DNA of 64,000 nucleotides from assembly GCF_027474525.2 (NCBI RefSeq), contig NZ_CP114882.2, positions 1,984,001 to 2,048,000 on the forward strand, in the 5' to 3' direction. The notes beneath the pieces are model-generated. The model had not been told where the DNA came from, searched no databases, and saw only the letters and a list, made by a program, of their open reading frames with translations. This DNA comes from Flavobacterium lacustre (lineage in GTDB: Bacteria; Bacteroidota; Bacteroidia; Flavobacteriales; Flavobacteriaceae). The stretch's first letter is position 1, and each line of letters starts with the position of its first letter. Positions 42,695 to 53,548 of this stretch are shown here, in pieces. The position numbers were made by a program, and so were the translations under genes.

Positions 42695-43951
42695 TTATTT
42701 TTTTAAAACCAATTGGTTTTGATTTACAATTCCGTATACTTTTCCTTTCATTGGATTTCCAAGAAAAGCAGAATTTTTTGATTTTGATAAGATATTTTCT
42801 TTTGCAAAAATACTTTCTCCTTCGGGGTTGAATAGTGTTAGGTTTGCTTTTTGTCCCTCTTGAACAGTATTTGTTTCTATACCAAAAGTAGTTTTTCCGA
42901 GCGTTAATTTTTCAATTACCGTTTCTAAAGGCAATACCGTCAGCAAAGAACCAAAAGCACTTTCTAAACCTATAGTGCCAAATTTTGCTCCGTCAAATTC
43001 CATTTTTTTATGTTCAATATCAATCGGATTATGGTCGGAAGTAATCATATCAATAGTTCCGTCAAGAATTCCTTTGAGTAATGCTTGTCGGTCTGTTTCG
43101 GTTCTTAAAGGAGGTGAAACTTTATATCTTGTGTCAAAACCTTCCAGTTTTTCATCAGTCAAAACCAAGTTGTGCACTGCAACACTGCAGGTAACTTTTA
43201 GCCCTTTGGCTTTCGCTTCTTGTATTAATGCGGTTGATTTTGCTGTCGAAATAGTTGGCAGATGTAATTTCCCGCCAGTATATTCTAATAGAAATAAGTT
43301 TCTGGCGATTTGTAATTCTTCGGCTAAATTTGGAATCCCTTTTAGTCCTAATCGTGTTGAAACAATACCTTCATTTGCTACTCCGTTTCCTTTTATTTTG
43401 TCGTCTTGTGCAAAAGCTATGACCAATCCGTCAAAATCTTGTACATATTGCAAAGCTATTTTTAGCAAATTGGCATTATCAATACTTTTGGAATAATCGC
43501 CAAAAGCAACTGCTCCTGCTTTTTTCATATCGAATAATTCTGCCATATCTTTTCCTTGACTTTCTTTGGTCAAAGCGCCAATTGGAAAAAGTTGTGTGGC
43601 AAAACCATTGGCTTTATTGAGTACAAAATTCACTTGCGACTGATTGTCAATAACCGGGAAGGAGTTGGGTTGTAAAGCAATGGCTGTAAAACCGCTTTGT
43701 GCGGCAACATTGAGTCCGTTTGCAATCGTTTCCATGTCTTCAAAACCTGGTTCTCCAAGCGAAACACTAGAGTCAAACCATCCTGTTGAAAGATGTAAAT
43801 TATCAAGTTTTATCTCGTCACTATTTTCGGTATTAGGAAGTGAAGCACCAATTTTTTCTATGAAACCATCAGTTATTAAAATATCTAAAGTCTGGTTGTG
43901 AAAAGGACTTTTTGTGTCGATAATTTTGGCGCTTCGGATGATTATTTTCAT
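42695..43951 (-). CDS. Dihydroorotase-like protein lacking the metal-binding HxH
   Basis: A 418-residue amidohydrolase-superfamily protein of the dihydroorotase (multifunctional complex type) family. The segment where active enzymes have D-x-H-V-H-L-R-E-P reads D60-S-S-V-S-L-G-E-P-G: both histidines are serine and the substrate arginine is glycine. Later sites are partly kept (VAVHNL, TSDHNP). It is probably not an active dihydroorotase but comparable to the non-catalytic PyrC' that scaffolds aspartate transcarbamoylase in some bacteria (established precedent). Another active pyrC would be needed elsewhere. Confidence 0.85.
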   Translation of the reverse strand: MKIIIRSAKIIDTKSPFHNQTLDILITDGFIEKIGASLPNTENSDEIKLDNLHLSTGWFDSSVSLGEPGFEDMETIANGLNVAAQSGFTAIALQPNSFPVIDNQSQVNFVLNKANGFATQLFPIGALTKESQGKDMAELFDMKKAGAVAFGDYSKSIDNANLLKIALQYVQDFDGLVIAFAQDDKIKGNGVANEGIVSTRLGLKGIPNLAEELQIARNLFLLEYTGGKLHLPTISTAKSTALIQEAKAKGLKVTCSVAVHNLVLTDEKLEGFDTRYKVSPPLRTETDRQALLKGILDGTIDMITSDHNPIDIEHKKMEFDGAKFGTIGLESAFGSLLTVLPLETVIEKLTLGKTTFGIETNTVQEGQKANLTLFNPEGESIFAKENILSKSKNSAFLGNPMKGKVYGIVNQNQLVLKK

Positions 43952-44050
43952 GATGATAATTTAATTATTTTGCTAAAGTATACTTTGTTGAACGATAAAA
44001 TAAAAAGTCAAAAATGGGCTGTTTTCATTTCTTTAAACAACACTAAAATT

Positions 44051-45979
44051 TTATTTTACAAATCGGATGATTGCCATTTCTGTTGCTAAAAATAACAATG
44101 CAAATATAAGAAACCATTTCCAAATTTGATTGTCCGTTCTGTTGGTTTGTATGGTGTCAAAAACACTGGCAATTGAATCAATGATTTTATACTCGGAAAC
44201 AGCATCTTCATTGGCGGAAGCCAAATTACTTTCGGTTCTGTTATAATTAAAACTGATGTTTTCTACCCAGTCTTTTTTATTGTAAATTCCGTAATTTCCA
44301 GCTTGTTCAGGATAATCATTAAAAACAAGTTGCACTTTGTTGTTTAGAATTTGTTGAATAGGAATAAATTGTTCTTCATTACCTTTTACGGTCAAAATTG
44401 CATCTTTTGCCAATAAAGCATCCGCAAAATAAGGAGTTGTATTGCCAATCGTGAGTGAATTTATTCCTGTGTTTTGATTGCTCACGGCCATTTTGTAAAA
44501 AACAGGAACAATTAATGGAGACTGTTGAAAATTAGAATTAGCTGTATTTATTGATGCAGTAAAAACAAAAACTCCGCCGATTTTATTTTGTAATGCAATC
44601 AAAAAGGCACTTTGATCTTCATAAGACAAAGCCGATGGTTCTGAATTTGCTGTTAAAAATGAATTTTTTGTTTTTGGATATTGAAAATTATTAATTTTAT
44701 TTTCGAAAACGCCACTAAATAATGGATGATTAAAATTGATTTTCGTAATCAGTTTTTCTCTGTTTTCTAATGCTTTGAATTGGATGTTTCCAAAAGATTT
44801 CAAAAAAGTATTCGTATTTTCAATCGTTGCCGAAGCCGAAGGAATGACAATCAAATTCCCGCCTTTAGAGACAAAAGAGTTTAAGGTAGTTTGTAAAGCC
44901 TGTGGAATTTCGTTTAATTCGTTGACAATAATCGCGTCTTGTTTATCAATGCTGTTGTAGTCTAATGCCGCTAAATCAAAGTTGCTGTAATTGAATTCAT
45001 CAGGAGTGTAAATTCGGGGCATGAAACGGCTTTTTTCGGCAGTACCAATACTTAAAATGTTGGTTTTTTTAGTTTTAGAAATACTGAAATAGAGTGTGTT
45101 ATCGTATTCTAAACCTGAATCAACAATAGAAACAAAACCATGAAAAGCTTGTTTGGGAATGGTGAAATTGATGTTTTTTTTCTTGGTTTCTAAAGTTGCG
45201 ACCGTTTTAGCAATAAGCTTATTTTGATTGTATAATGACAATGAAACAGGTTTTAAATTTTCGCCAAAACCAGTTAATACAACACTTATTTCATAAAAAT
45301 TATCTAATGTTTGGTGAATAAAAACACTATCAATCGAAATGTTATTTTTTTGTTCCGCTTTTGGAATTATGAAATAAAAAGAATCGTTTTTGTCAATGTT
45401 TTTAAGATTTTTTTGCTCTAATCCTACGGCATCGGTTATAATTACAACATCTTTTTTGAAGGGTGAATGGTGTGATTTTATTTGTGCTATCAGATTTTCT
45501 AATTGAAATGGCGATGCGCTGTATTCAAGGTTTTGTAACTCATTTTGAATGGTTTTGATATCGGTATTCCAATATTTTTCAGTGTTGGTGAGCAACGAAA
45601 AGGTACTGTTTGCAGGAGTTTCTTCGAGTAATTCTTGTACAGCACGTTTTAATAATTCCCCTTTTTTGCCTTTGGCTTGCATGCTGTAGGAATTGTCTAA
45701 AATAATGTACATTTCATTGTTGGCATTCTTACTGTCTTTGGCATCAAAAAAGGGTTGTGCAAAAGCAATGATAATACAAGAAAGTAATAGAATTCGACAA
45801 GTGAGAAGTAACCATTTTTTTATTTTGGAACTTTTTCTGGTTTGAATAGAAAGTGTTTTCAGTAAACGAACATTAGTGAAATACTCTTTTTTAAAACGTC
45901 TCAATTGGAATAAATGCACCAAAACAGGAACAATCAGGAGCAGTAGAAAGTATAAAATTTCGGGATGTTTAAAATGCAT
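44051..45979 (-). CDS. BatA/VWA-domain membrane protein
   Basis: A 642-residue protein. The N-terminal aerotolerance-regulator (BatA) region is MHFKHPEILYFLLLLIVPVLVHLF with TM1 and a second TM near 60-78. A von Willebrand A-like domain follows, with the MIDAS-type sequence YIILDNSYSMQAKGKKG, which keeps D-x-S-x-S. A large periplasmic region and a C-terminal TM helix (WFLIFALLFLATEMAIIRFV) end it. Related Bat proteins act in envelope stress or aerotolerance in Bacteroidota. It is 99 bp upstream of the dihydroorotase-like gene. Confidence 0.9.
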   Translation of the reverse strand: MHFKHPEILYFLLLLIVPVLVHLFQLRRFKKEYFTNVRLLKTLSIQTRKSSKIKKWLLLTCRILLLSCIIIAFAQPFFDAKDSKNANNEMYIILDNSYSMQAKGKKGELLKRAVQELLEETPANSTFSLLTNTEKYWNTDIKTIQNELQNLEYSASPFQLENLIAQIKSHHSPFKKDVVIITDAVGLEQKNLKNIDKNDSFYFIIPKAEQKNNISIDSVFIHQTLDNFYEISVVLTGFGENLKPVSLSLYNQNKLIAKTVATLETKKKNINFTIPKQAFHGFVSIVDSGLEYDNTLYFSISKTKKTNILSIGTAEKSRFMPRIYTPDEFNYSNFDLAALDYNSIDKQDAIIVNELNEIPQALQTTLNSFVSKGGNLIVIPSASATIENTNTFLKSFGNIQFKALENREKLITKINFNHPLFSGVFENKINNFQYPKTKNSFLTANSEPSALSYEDQSAFLIALQNKIGGVFVFTASINTANSNFQQSPLIVPVFYKMAVSNQNTGINSLTIGNTTPYFADALLAKDAILTVKGNEEQFIPIQQILNNKVQLVFNDYPEQAGNYGIYNKKDWVENISFNYNRTESNLASANEDAVSEYKIIDSIASVFDTIQTNRTDNQIWKWFLIFALLFLATEMAIIRFVK

Positions 45980-46161
45980 TCTAAAGTTTAGTTTACTTCA
46001 CCAGATTGTATTTTCAATGGATTTCATTGAAATTTATTTTCAAAAATACGAATTTGTATACAGTTTCTGATGATGTTGTTATAATTTTTCAAAGGAACAA
46101 ACAAATGATATTCGTTATGAATATATTATGTATTTTAGCTTTTCTATAAAATTATACCATT

Positions 46162-47274
46162 ATGAAAAACAAGGTTTTTATTCTTCTTTTAATTTCAATA
46201 TTTACAACGGTGCAAGCACAAAAAAACACACTCAATTTAATTGTTGGAACGTATACAAATAACTGCGACAGTAAGGGGATTTATGTATATGATTTTGATA
46301 CTGAAACTGGAGATTTTAATTTAAAAAATACTTCAGAAAACACCGTAAATCCGAGTTATTTGACACTTTCAAAAGACAATAAATTCATTTATTCCGTAAA
46401 CGAAACCGGTCCTGAAAGTACGGTAAGTGCTTTTGGATTTGATGCTAAAAGCGGAAAGTTAGACTTAATTAACAAACAAAGTTCAAAAGGAGCAGATCCT
46501 TGTTATATTATCAATGATGATAAAAACGTGATTGTTGCTAATTATTCAGGGGGGAATATTTCAGTTTTCGGAAAAAATAGTGATGGTAGTTTAACGGAAG
46601 CTAAGCAAGTAATACAGCATTTTGGAAAAGGAATTAACACACAAAGACAGGAGGGTCCACATGTGCATATGGTTCATTTTTCTCCGGATAATAAATATGT
46701 TTTAGCGAATGATTTAGGAAATGACAAAGTGTATTCTTATGCTTATAATCCAAATGCTGCAACTGATATTTTACAAATAAAAGATAGTTTAGCCGTAAAA
46801 TCGGGTAGTGGACCAAGGCATTTGACTTTTAGTAAAGACAAAAAATTTGTTTATCTTTTGCAAGAACTTGATGGAACTTTATCTGTTTTTAGTTATGCTA
46901 AGGGCTTGTTGAAAAAGATTGATGAAACAACTATTTTGGCCAAAGATTTCAAAGGTACTTTTAGTTCCGCAGACATTCATATTTCGCCTGACGGGAAGTT
47001 TTTGTATGCTTCAAACAGAGGTGAAGCAAATGATATTTCTATTTTTAAAATACTAAAAAACGGAAAATTAGAAGCAAAAGGACACATAAGTACTTTGGGG
47101 AAAGGACCTAGAAATTTTACGATTGATCCTACTGGAAATTTCCTTTTGGTAGGACATCAATATACGAATGAGATTGTAATTTTTAAAAGAGATAAAGCGA
47201 CAGGAAGTCTTGCTGATACAGGAAAAAGAATTGCGTTATGCGCTCCGGTTTGCTTGATTTTTGGTAAGAATTAA
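46162..47274 (+). CDS. Secreted lactonase-family beta-propeller
   Basis: A 370-residue protein. The signal peptide ends after VQAQ. It is a seven-bladed propeller of the 6-phosphogluconolactonase / 3-carboxymuconate cyclase family with repeated blade motifs (NPSYLTLSKDNKFIYSVNE, GPHVHMVHFSPDNKYVLAND, SGPRHLTFSKDKKFVYLL, SADIHISPDGKFLYASNRG, GPRNFTIDPTGNFLLVGHQ). The signal peptide places it in the periplasm, so a cytosolic pentose-phosphate role is unlikely; a periplasmic sugar lactonase is plausible. Confidence 0.9.
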   Translation: MKNKVFILLLISIFTTVQAQKNTLNLIVGTYTNNCDSKGIYVYDFDTETGDFNLKNTSENTVNPSYLTLSKDNKFIYSVNETGPESTVSAFGFDAKSGKLDLINKQSSKGADPCYIINDDKNVIVANYSGGNISVFGKNSDGSLTEAKQVIQHFGKGINTQRQEGPHVHMVHFSPDNKYVLANDLGNDKVYSYAYNPNAATDILQIKDSLAVKSGSGPRHLTFSKDKKFVYLLQELDGTLSVFSYAKGLLKKIDETTILAKDFKGTFSSADIHISPDGKFLYASNRGEANDISIFKILKNGKLEAKGHISTLGKGPRNFTIDPTGNFLLVGHQYTNEIVIFKRDKATGSLADTGKRIALCAPVCLIFGKN

Positions 47275-47323
47275 ACACGATTTTCTTATTATAACAAACG
47301 ATTTTTAATGCAGATTTATAAAA

Positions 47324-47356
47324 AAAAACTCCTCAACTATTAATTGAGGAGTTTTT
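47324..47356. terminator. Bidirectional terminator, lactonase and secA
   Basis: AAAAACTCCTCAA and TTGAGGAGTTTTT form a perfect 13-bp stem between convergent genes. Confidence 0.92.
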
Positions 47357-47380
47357 AAGTTTTGCAGTATTGTACTTTAA

Positions 47381-50300
47381 TTAGTCATTTACAATGACCC
47401 ATTCTCCTGAAGACAATAGACTTTCTGCTTTTTTGTATTTCATGCTTTCGGTTTTTCCGGTAGCAACTTGTTTGATTGTAATGGTGTCATTACGGTTTAT
47501 TTTTGGCATATCTCTAACGATAGTTTCCGTAATTTGACGTTGTTGTGTTTCGCCAGCTTCGTGATTTATAGCTTCACTGTTTGGAATTTCGTCTTTGCTT
47601 AATTTGTAATCTTCTTTTTGACGAACTTCTTTAGCTTCTTGAATATTAGGAACGCTTTGAGCTGGTAAATCACCTTTAAACAAGAAAGAAATAACGTCTT
47701 TATTGACATTGTCCAGCATTGAACGGAATAAATTAAATGCTTCTAATTTATAAATAAGCAATGGATCTTTTTGTTCGTGAACGGCTAATTGAACCGATTG
47801 TTTCAATTCGTCCATTTTACGTAAGTGTTTTTTCCAAGCTTCATCTACAATAGACAACGTGATATTTTTTTCGAAATCAGCAATCAATTGATTTCCTTCT
47901 GTTTCGTAGGCACGTTTCAAATCAGTTACCACATTCAAGGTTTTGATTCCATCTGTAAAAGGGACTACGATACGCTCAAATTGATTGTTTTTTTCTTCGT
48001 AAACTCCTTTAATAATTGGGAAAGCTTCACGAGCACTTCTTTCCGTTTTTTGAGTATAAAATTCTAAAGTTGCTTTATATACTTTACCGGTCAATTCAAT
48101 TTCTGATAATTTACTGAACTCACTTTCAGAAACCGGTGAAGTGATTGAAAAGTAACGAATCAATTCAAATTCGAAATTTTTGAAATTATTAGATCCTTTA
48201 TTTTCATCTACAATCAATTCGCAAGTATCATAAAGCATATTGGCGATGTCTAATTTTAAACGTTCCCCAAACAAAGCGTGACGACGGCGTTTATAAACCA
48301 CTTCACGTTGCGCATTCATAACATCATCATATTCTAACAAACGTTTACGAACACCAAAGTTGTTTTCTTCTACTTTTTTCTGAGCACGTTCGATAGATTT
48401 GGTCATCATAGAGTGTTGAATCACTTCTCCTTCCTCCAATCCCATTCTATCCATTACTTTGGCTACTCTTTCGGAACCAAATAAACGCATCAAGTTATCC
48501 TCAAGTGAAACATAAAATTGAGAACTTCCTGGATCTCCTTGACGACCGGCACGACCACGTAACTGGCGGTCAACACGACGTGAATCATGACGTTCTGTAC
48601 CTACAATTGCTAATCCTCCAGCAGCTTTTACTTCGGCTGATAATTTAATATCCGTTCCACGTCCTGCCATGTTTGTTGCAATAGTAACTACACCTGGTTT
48701 TCCTGCTTCTTCAACAATTTGGGCTTCTTGCTTGTGCATTTTTGCATTCAATACATTGTGAGTAACCCCACGCATTTTTAGCATTCGGCTCAATAATTCT
48801 GAAATCTCTACAGATGTTGTACCAATTAATACGGGTCTTCCGGCTTTAGATAATTCGGTTACATCTTCAATTACAGCATTGAATTTTTCACGAGTCGTTT
48901 TGTAAATAAAATCCTCTTTGTCTTTTCTTGCCATACCTCTGTTGGTAGGGATTTCAACTACATCCAATTTGTATATCTGCCATAACTCACCAGCTTCTGT
49001 AACAGCTGTTCCGGTCATACCGGCCAGTTTGCTGTACATTCTGAAATAGTTTTGTAACGTTACTGTTGCAAATGTTTGTGTAGCAGCTTCGATTTTTACA
49101 TTTTCTTTGGCTTCAATCGCTTGGTGTAATCCGTCCGAATAACGACGCCCATCCATGATACGACCCGTTTGTTCATCAACAATCATGATTTTATTATCCA
49201 TGATTACATATTCTACATCTTTTTCAAAAAGGGTATACGCTTTCAATAATTGAGTCAAAGTGTGAATTCGCTCACTTTTGATACCAAAATCTTGAAACAA
49301 TCTTTCTTTTTCTTCCGCTTCTGCGTCTTTGTCTAATTTTTTCTTTTCGATTGCAGCGATTTCTGTTCCAATATCCGGAAGTACAAAAAAGTCAGAATCA
49401 GTATCTCCAGAAAGGTATTTAATACCATTGTCTGTCAATTCTACTTGGTTATTTTTTTCTTCAATTACAAAATACAATGCTTCATCAACTTTGTGCATTT
49501 CGCGATTGTTATCCTGCATGTATTGATTTTCAGTTTTTTGAAGCAATTGTTTGATTCCTTCTTCACTCAAAAACTTAATCAATGCTTTGTTTTTAGGTAA
49601 GCTTCTGTATGCTCTCAACAACAAGAATCCACCGTCTTTTGTGTTTCCTTCTTTGATTAATTTTTTAGCCTCAGATAAGAATCCATTAGCCAATTGTCTT
49701 TGCAGTGCCACCAAATTTTCAATTTTTGGTTTCAATTCGTTAAACTCATGACGATCTCCTTGCGGAACTGGACCGGAAATAATAAGTGGTGTTCTGGCGT
49801 CATCAATCAATACAGAATCGACCTCATCGACAATAGCATAATTGTGTTTTCTTTGCACTAAATCTTCTGGCGAATGTGCCATATTATCTCTTAAGTAGTC
49901 AAAACCAAATTCGTTATTAGTACCATAAGTAATATCAGCATCATACGCTTTTTTTCTTCCTTCAGAGCTTGGTTGGTAATTGTCGATACATTCAACAGTC
50001 AATCCGTGAAATTCAAACAATGGAGCTTTCCAAGTGCTGTCACGTTTGGCTAAATAATCATTCACGGTTACTAAATGTACACCGTTTCCTGTCAAGGCAT
50101 TCAAATATAAAGGCAGAGTTGCAACCAATGTTTTTCCTTCACCCGTTTGCATTTCAGAAATTTTTCCTTCGTGCAAAACCATTCCGCCAATCAATTGTAC
50201 ATCATAGTGAATCATGTCCCAGGTAATTTCTTTCCCTGCGGCATTCCATGAATTCGCCCAAATGGCATTGTCACCTTCTAAAGTAATGTAGGGTTTTGTA

Positions 50301-50725
50301 GCCGAAAGTTCACGGTCTTTTGCAGTAGCGGTTACTACAATTTGAGTATTGTCTTTAAATCTTCTGGCCGTTTCTTTCACAACAGCAAACGCTTCCGGAA
50401 GAATTTCCATTAATGTTTTTTCCGAAATATCGTAAGCTTCTTTTTCTAAAGCATCAATGGCAACATAGATATCTTCTCTTTTGTCGATATCTTCTATTTT
50501 CTCCACTTCTAATTTTAATGCCGAAATTTTAGCATCTTTTTCAGAACGGGCTTGTTTTATTTTTTCTTTAAAAAAAACGGTTCTGCCTCTTAACTCATCA
50601 TGAGATAAGGATTGTAGCGGAGTCTCGAAAGTCTTTATTTTGTTTAAATAAGGTTGTAAAGCTTTGACGTCTTTTTGTGATTTATTACCAACAAAGACTT
50701 TAATAATACTGTTTATGAAGCTCAT
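47381..50725 (-). CDS. secA: Preprotein translocase ATPase SecA
   Basis: A 1114-residue motor of the Sec pathway acting at SecYEG. The nucleotide-binding site has [35 protein letters not shown], the second motor domain motifs [10 protein letters not shown] and [20 protein letters not shown], and preprotein cross-linking and helical scaffold regions. It is ~210 residues longer than E. coli SecA because of insertions, usual for Bacteroidota. The C-terminal zinc-binding CxCxSG tail is absent; the protein ends [17 protein letters not shown]. Confidence 0.97.
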   Translation of the reverse strand: MSFINSIIKVFVGNKSQKDVKALQPYLNKIKTFETPLQSLSHDELRGRTVFFKEKIKQARSEKDAKISALKLEVEKIEDIDKREDIYVAIDALEKEAYDISEKTLMEILPEAFAVVKETARRFKDNTQIVVTATAKDRELSATKPYITLEGDNAIWANSWNAAGKEITWDMIHYDVQLIGGMVLHEGKISEMQTGEGKTLVATLPLYLNALTGNGVHLVTVNDYLAKRDSTWKAPLFEFHGLTVECIDNYQPSSEGRKKAYDADITYGTNNEFGFDYLRDNMAHSPEDLVQRKHNYAIVDEVDSVLIDDARTPLIISGPVPQGDRHEFNELKPKIENLVALQRQLANGFLSEAKKLIKEGNTKDGGFLLLRAYRSLPKNKALIKFLSEEGIKQLLQKTENQYMQDNNREMHKVDEALYFVIEEKNNQVELTDNGIKYLSGDTDSDFFVLPDIGTEIAAIEKKKLDKDAEAEEKERLFQDFGIKSERIHTLTQLLKAYTLFEKDVEYVIMDNKIMIVDEQTGRIMDGRRYSDGLHQAIEAKENVKIEAATQTFATVTLQNYFRMYSKLAGMTGTAVTEAGELWQIYKLDVVEIPTNRGMARKDKEDFIYKTTREKFNAVIEDVTELSKAGRPVLIGTTSVEISELLSRMLKMRGVTHNVLNAKMHKQEAQIVEEAGKPGVVTIATNMAGRGTDIKLSAEVKAAGGLAIVGTERHDSRRVDRQLRGRAGRQGDPGSSQFYVSLEDNLMRLFGSERVAKVMDRMGLEEGEVIQHSMMTKSIERAQKKVEENNFGVRKRLLEYDDVMNAQREVVYKRRRHALFGERLKLDIANMLYDTCELIVDENKGSNNFKNFEFELIRYFSITSPVSESEFSKLSEIELTGKVYKATLEFYTQKTERSAREAFPIIKGVYEEKNNQFERIVVPFTDGIKTLNVVTDLKRAYETEGNQLIADFEKNITLSIVDEAWKKHLRKMDELKQSVQLAVHEQKDPLLIYKLEAFNLFRSMLDNVNKDVISFLFKGDLPAQSVPNIQEAKEVRQKEDYKLSKDEIPNSEAINHEAGETQQRQITETIVRDMPKINRNDTITIKQVATGKTESMKYKKAESLLSSGEWVIVND

Positions 50726-50768
50726 GATTTATTTGTATTTCTGTTTTATATAACTCTGTAAATTTAAC

Positions 50769-50799
50769 CAAAAAAAAAGCCTCTTTTGAGACTTTTTCT
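50769..50799. terminator. Terminator between the DUF2795 gene and secA
   Basis: AAGCCTC (50777-50783) and GAGACTT (50788-50794) pair with one T-G and an A-rich left flank that becomes a T-run on the minus strand. It should end the DUF2795 transcript before secA. Confidence 0.75.
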
Positions 50800-50810
50800 T
50801 GGGTTATTTT

Positions 50811-51032
50811 TTAATATTCATCCTCATTCCAAAGATAATCTTCGTCTGTGGGATAATCTGGCCAAATTTCTTCCATTGATTCATATATCTCGCCTTCATC
50901 CTCAATAGATTGAAGGTTTTCTACTACTTCTAATGGAGCTCCTGCTCTAATAGCGTAGTCAATAAGTTCGTCTTTGTTAGCAGGCCACGGTGCATCACTT
51001 AAATAAGATGCTAATTCTAATGTCCAATACAT
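50811..51032 (-). CDS. DUF2795 family small acidic protein
   Basis: A 73-residue acidic protein. The core MYWTLELASYLSDAPWPANKDELIDYAIRAGAPLEVVENL shows the DUF2795 pattern (L..YL...WPATKDELI.YA...GAP..V...L; described here by pattern). The tail is Asp/Glu-rich and ends DYLWNEDEY. The function is unknown. A consensus promoter with an 18-nt leader and a dedicated terminator make it an independent, probably well expressed gene. Confidence 0.9.
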   Translation of the reverse strand: MYWTLELASYLSDAPWPANKDELIDYAIRAGAPLEVVENLQSIEDEGEIYESMEEIWPDYPTDEDYLWNEDEY

Positions 51033-51054
51033 TTGTTGTCGATTTAGTTTTGTG

Positions 51055-51084
51055 CAAAAATAAATTTTTTACTGAAAAAGACAA
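51055..51084 (-). promoter_or_regulatory. Consensus promoter of the DUF2795 gene
   Basis: Minus-strand TTG (rc of 51082-51084), 19-nt spacer, TATTTTTG (rc of 51055-51062), a very good match to the flavobacterial primary promoter. Confidence 0.68.
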
Positions 51085-51192
51085 GTAAAAATCGATTTAT
51101 TTTAATAAAAAGTTAAGAACGTCTTTTTTTGTTTAATGTTTTAGCCTTAAAGTATCAAATTGTAATCTGAAACTATTTTCTAAAACCCTCAA

Positions 51193-51762
51193 CTATTTCC
51201 TTGGAATCCATTTGACTTCTTCGGCGTTCAAATCATGAGACAACTTTCGTGCCAACACAAAAAGGTAGTCAGAAAGTCGGTTTAGGTACTTAATTGCGAT
51301 TTCGGCAACAGGTTCATTATGACTTAAATGTACTGCTAAACGCTCTGCACGGCGGCAAACACATCGTGCAATATGACAATATGACACAGTTTGATGTCCG
51401 CCCGGTAAAACAAAATGAGTCATTGGCGGAAGCGCTTCTTCCATTGTATCTATTTCAGCTTCCAATAATTCAATATCAGACTCTACAATGCCTAGTTTTT
51501 GCAACCGAAGTTCTCCATTTTTTTTAACCTCTTTTTCCGGAGGTGTAGCAAGAATGGCTCCAATGGTAAATAATCGGTCTTGAATTTCAATTAGAATTTC
51601 TTTGTAATGCGCATTCATTTCCTGATCGCGTATGAGTCCTATATAGGAATTTAATTCATCGACCGTTCCGTAACTGTCAATTCGTGCATGGTCTTTAGGA
51701 ACGCGAGTTCCTCCAAAAAGCGCTGTAGTTCCCTGATCACCAGTTTTAGTATATATTTTCAT
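51193..51762 (-). CDS. Corrinoid adenosyltransferase, PduO type
   Basis: A 189-residue ATP:cob(I)alamin adenosyltransferase of the PduO/MMAB type that makes adenosylcobalamin. The N-terminal ATP loop reads KIYTKTGDQGTTALFGGTRVPKDHARIDSYGTVDELNSYIG (family signature, split as TKTGDQG, then SYGTVDELNS). The C-terminal RRAERLAV and NRLSDYLFVLAR helices carry the catalytic Arg/Asp-type residues. It follows an ABC ATPase gene by 39 bp, likely co-transcribed. Confidence 0.95.
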   Translation of the reverse strand: MKIYTKTGDQGTTALFGGTRVPKDHARIDSYGTVDELNSYIGLIRDQEMNAHYKEILIEIQDRLFTIGAILATPPEKEVKKNGELRLQKLGIVESDIELLEAEIDTMEEALPPMTHFVLPGGHQTVSYCHIARCVCRRAERLAVHLSHNEPVAEIAIKYLNRLSDYLFVLARKLSHDLNAEEVKWIPRK

Positions 51763-51801
51763 TTTTGTATGTTTAATAGATTAAACGTTTAACCCAATAA
51801 A

Positions 51802-52488
51802 CTATTTTGTAGTATCGCTTTCGATTAATCCATCTCTCAAACGAATAATTCTATTGGCATAAGCCGCGATTTCTTCTTCGTGAGTAACTAAAATAACCGT
51901 GTTTCCATTGGCATGAATGTCGCCAAAAAGCTTCATGATTTCAACCGATGTTTTACTGTCTAAATTCCCGGTAGGTTCATCGGCAAGGATGATAGAAGGT
52001 TTGTTGACCAATGCTCTCGCAATAGCTACACGCTGGCGTTGTCCTCCCGAAAGTTGGTTCGGTTGGTGATCCATTCTGTCCGAAAGATTTACTTGTTCTA
52101 AAACTTCGGTAGCTCTTTTGTTGCGTTCTGATTTAGAAAAACCGGCATAAATCATAGGTAATGCTACGTTATCAAGAGCAGTCGTTCTTGGCAAAAGATT
52201 GAAAGTCTGGAAAACGAAACCAATTTCTTTATTTCGGATTTCGGCTAATTCGTCATCTTTCATTTGGCTGACATCTTTTCCGTTCAAAATGTATGTGCCC
52301 GAAGTAGGCGTATCTAAACAACCCAAAAGATTCATTAAAGTTGATTTTCCGGAGCCGGAAGGTCCCATCAATGCAACATATTCTCCTTTATTTATTTGTA
52401 AATCAATACCTTTTAGTACATATACAATTTCGTTTCCGAGCACAAAATCTCGTTTAATATTGGTTATTTTTATTAGTGGTTTTGCCAT
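51802..52488 (-). CDS. ABC transporter ATP-binding protein (LolD/MacB-like)
   Basis: A 228-residue ATPase. Walker [11 protein letters not shown]-loop [11 protein letters not shown], signature [15 protein letters not shown], Walker [13 protein letters not shown] and switch His in LVTHEEE. Sequence style matches the MacB/LolD/FtsE group that works with FtsX-type permeases in lipoprotein export or efflux. No permease gene is adjacent, so the partner is elsewhere. The 295-bp gap upstream (52489-52783) holds no other gene that I can see. Confidence 0.93.
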   Translation of the reverse strand: MAKPLIKITNIKRDFVLGNEIVYVLKGIDLQINKGEYVALMGPSGSGKSTLMNLLGCLDTPTSGTYILNGKDVSQMKDDELAEIRNKEIGFVFQTFNLLPRTTALDNVALPMIYAGFSKSERNKRATEVLEQVNLSDRMDHQPNQLSGGQRQRVAIARALVNKPSIILADEPTGNLDSKTSVEIMKLFGDIHANGNTVILVTHEEEIAAYANRIIRLRDGLIESDTTK

Positions 52489-52783
52489 CGGAATTTGCTG
52501 TTGCAGATTTATGTTTTTTAGATTTTAAAAGTACAAAAGACTTTTGAATTAATCATAAGTAGCTTAAAATACATTTTTGTTACATTTCTCTTGGTGTAAA
52601 AAAGGTAGTTTGATATGACTGGATTTGATATGACCGGTTTTTTAAATGGAGACAGACACAATCCTACACTACTTATTTTTATTTCATAATTAACACGATT
52701 GTTTTCATAATTTTTGGTTATCTATTGAATATCAGGTGTGTCAAATTACATTTACCGTGGTAATCATTTAAAATTAGAAAATT

Positions 52784-53455
52784 ATGAAAAATACAAAATT
52801 GTTTTTAGGAATTGCGTTAGTCGCTTTAGGGTTTGCTTCTTGTAAGGATGAAAAAGAAACAGAAGCTCAAAAAACGGTTGACACCTATGTAATGTATGTC
52901 GATTCGTTAGGTAATGTTGCTTCATTAGACGCAAAGGGAAACTGGCAGGCTATTGATGCCGATTATCAAATGAGAAGCGTTGAGGCAGATGCTGCTTTGG
53001 CAAACTTGAAAGATAAAATTGCAGCTCAGGAACGTATTGATGCCAGCAGAGCAAAATACCTGGAATTGAAAGCTAAAGTAGAAGCAGATTTAACTGCTGA
53101 TCAACCGGCTGCAGTGGTTAATCCTAAACAACAATTGCGTAATGCTTTATTTGGCGAAGGTAAAATAGGGGATGATATGAACTTTAACTGGGTAAATGCA
53201 TCGAATATTCACCGTGTATACCAACAGTTTATTCATACTGCTGAAGACCGTAAAGACAGCTATTCTCGTGAAGATTGGGATGAAGTAAAATTGATGTATG
53301 AAGCATTAGACAGTCGTAAAAATACAGTAGAAAAAGAAGGACTTACCGCTGAAGATAACAGAAAAATTGCAGGTTTGAAATTTAAATTTGCACCAATGTT
53401 GAAACTAAACAGAATGGGAGCAAAATCAGAAGAAATGAAAGAAGCTAAACAATAA
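52784..53455 (+). CDS. Lipoprotein of unknown function
   Basis: A 223-residue protein. Signal peptide II with lipobox LGFASCKDEK (Cys20). The mature part is strongly helical and charged (ANLKDKIAAQERIDASRAKYLELKAK resembles a coiled coil; the AEDRKDSYSREDWDEVKLMYEALDSRKN segment looks like a helical repeat). I recall related flavobacterial lipoproteins (DUF6565-like) but am not certain. Monocistronic, with a strong terminator. Likely periplasmic or outer-membrane. Confidence 0.78.
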   Translation: MKNTKLFLGIALVALGFASCKDEKETEAQKTVDTYVMYVDSLGNVASLDAKGNWQAIDADYQMRSVEADAALANLKDKIAAQERIDASRAKYLELKAKVEADLTADQPAAVVNPKQQLRNALFGEGKIGDDMNFNWVNASNIHRVYQQFIHTAEDRKDSYSREDWDEVKLMYEALDSRKNTVEKEGLTAEDNRKIAGLKFKFAPMLKLNRMGAKSEEMKEAKQ

Positions 53456-53477
53456 ACAATTAACTAATTCAATGAGA

Positions 53478-53511
53478 AAGCGACAGTCAGTAATGGCTGT
53501 CGCTTTTTTTT
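53478..53511 (+). terminator. Lipoprotein gene terminator
   Basis: AAAGCGACAG (53478-53487) and CTGTCGCTTT (53497-53506) followed by Ts. Confidence 0.92.
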
Positions 53512-53548
53512 ATGCTAAAGAATTTCGGATTTAGAGTAGAACTTTAGC

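Noticed and set aside
42975..43496. 173-codon plus-strand frame opposite the dihydroorotase-like gene
   Set aside because: Antisense shadow; composition and the operon on the other strand favour the minus-strand gene.
46162..47274. Assigning the lactonase as cytosolic 6-phosphogluconolactonase (Pgl)
   Set aside because: A clear signal peptide puts it outside the cytosol, so only the family, not the pentose-phosphate role, is supported.
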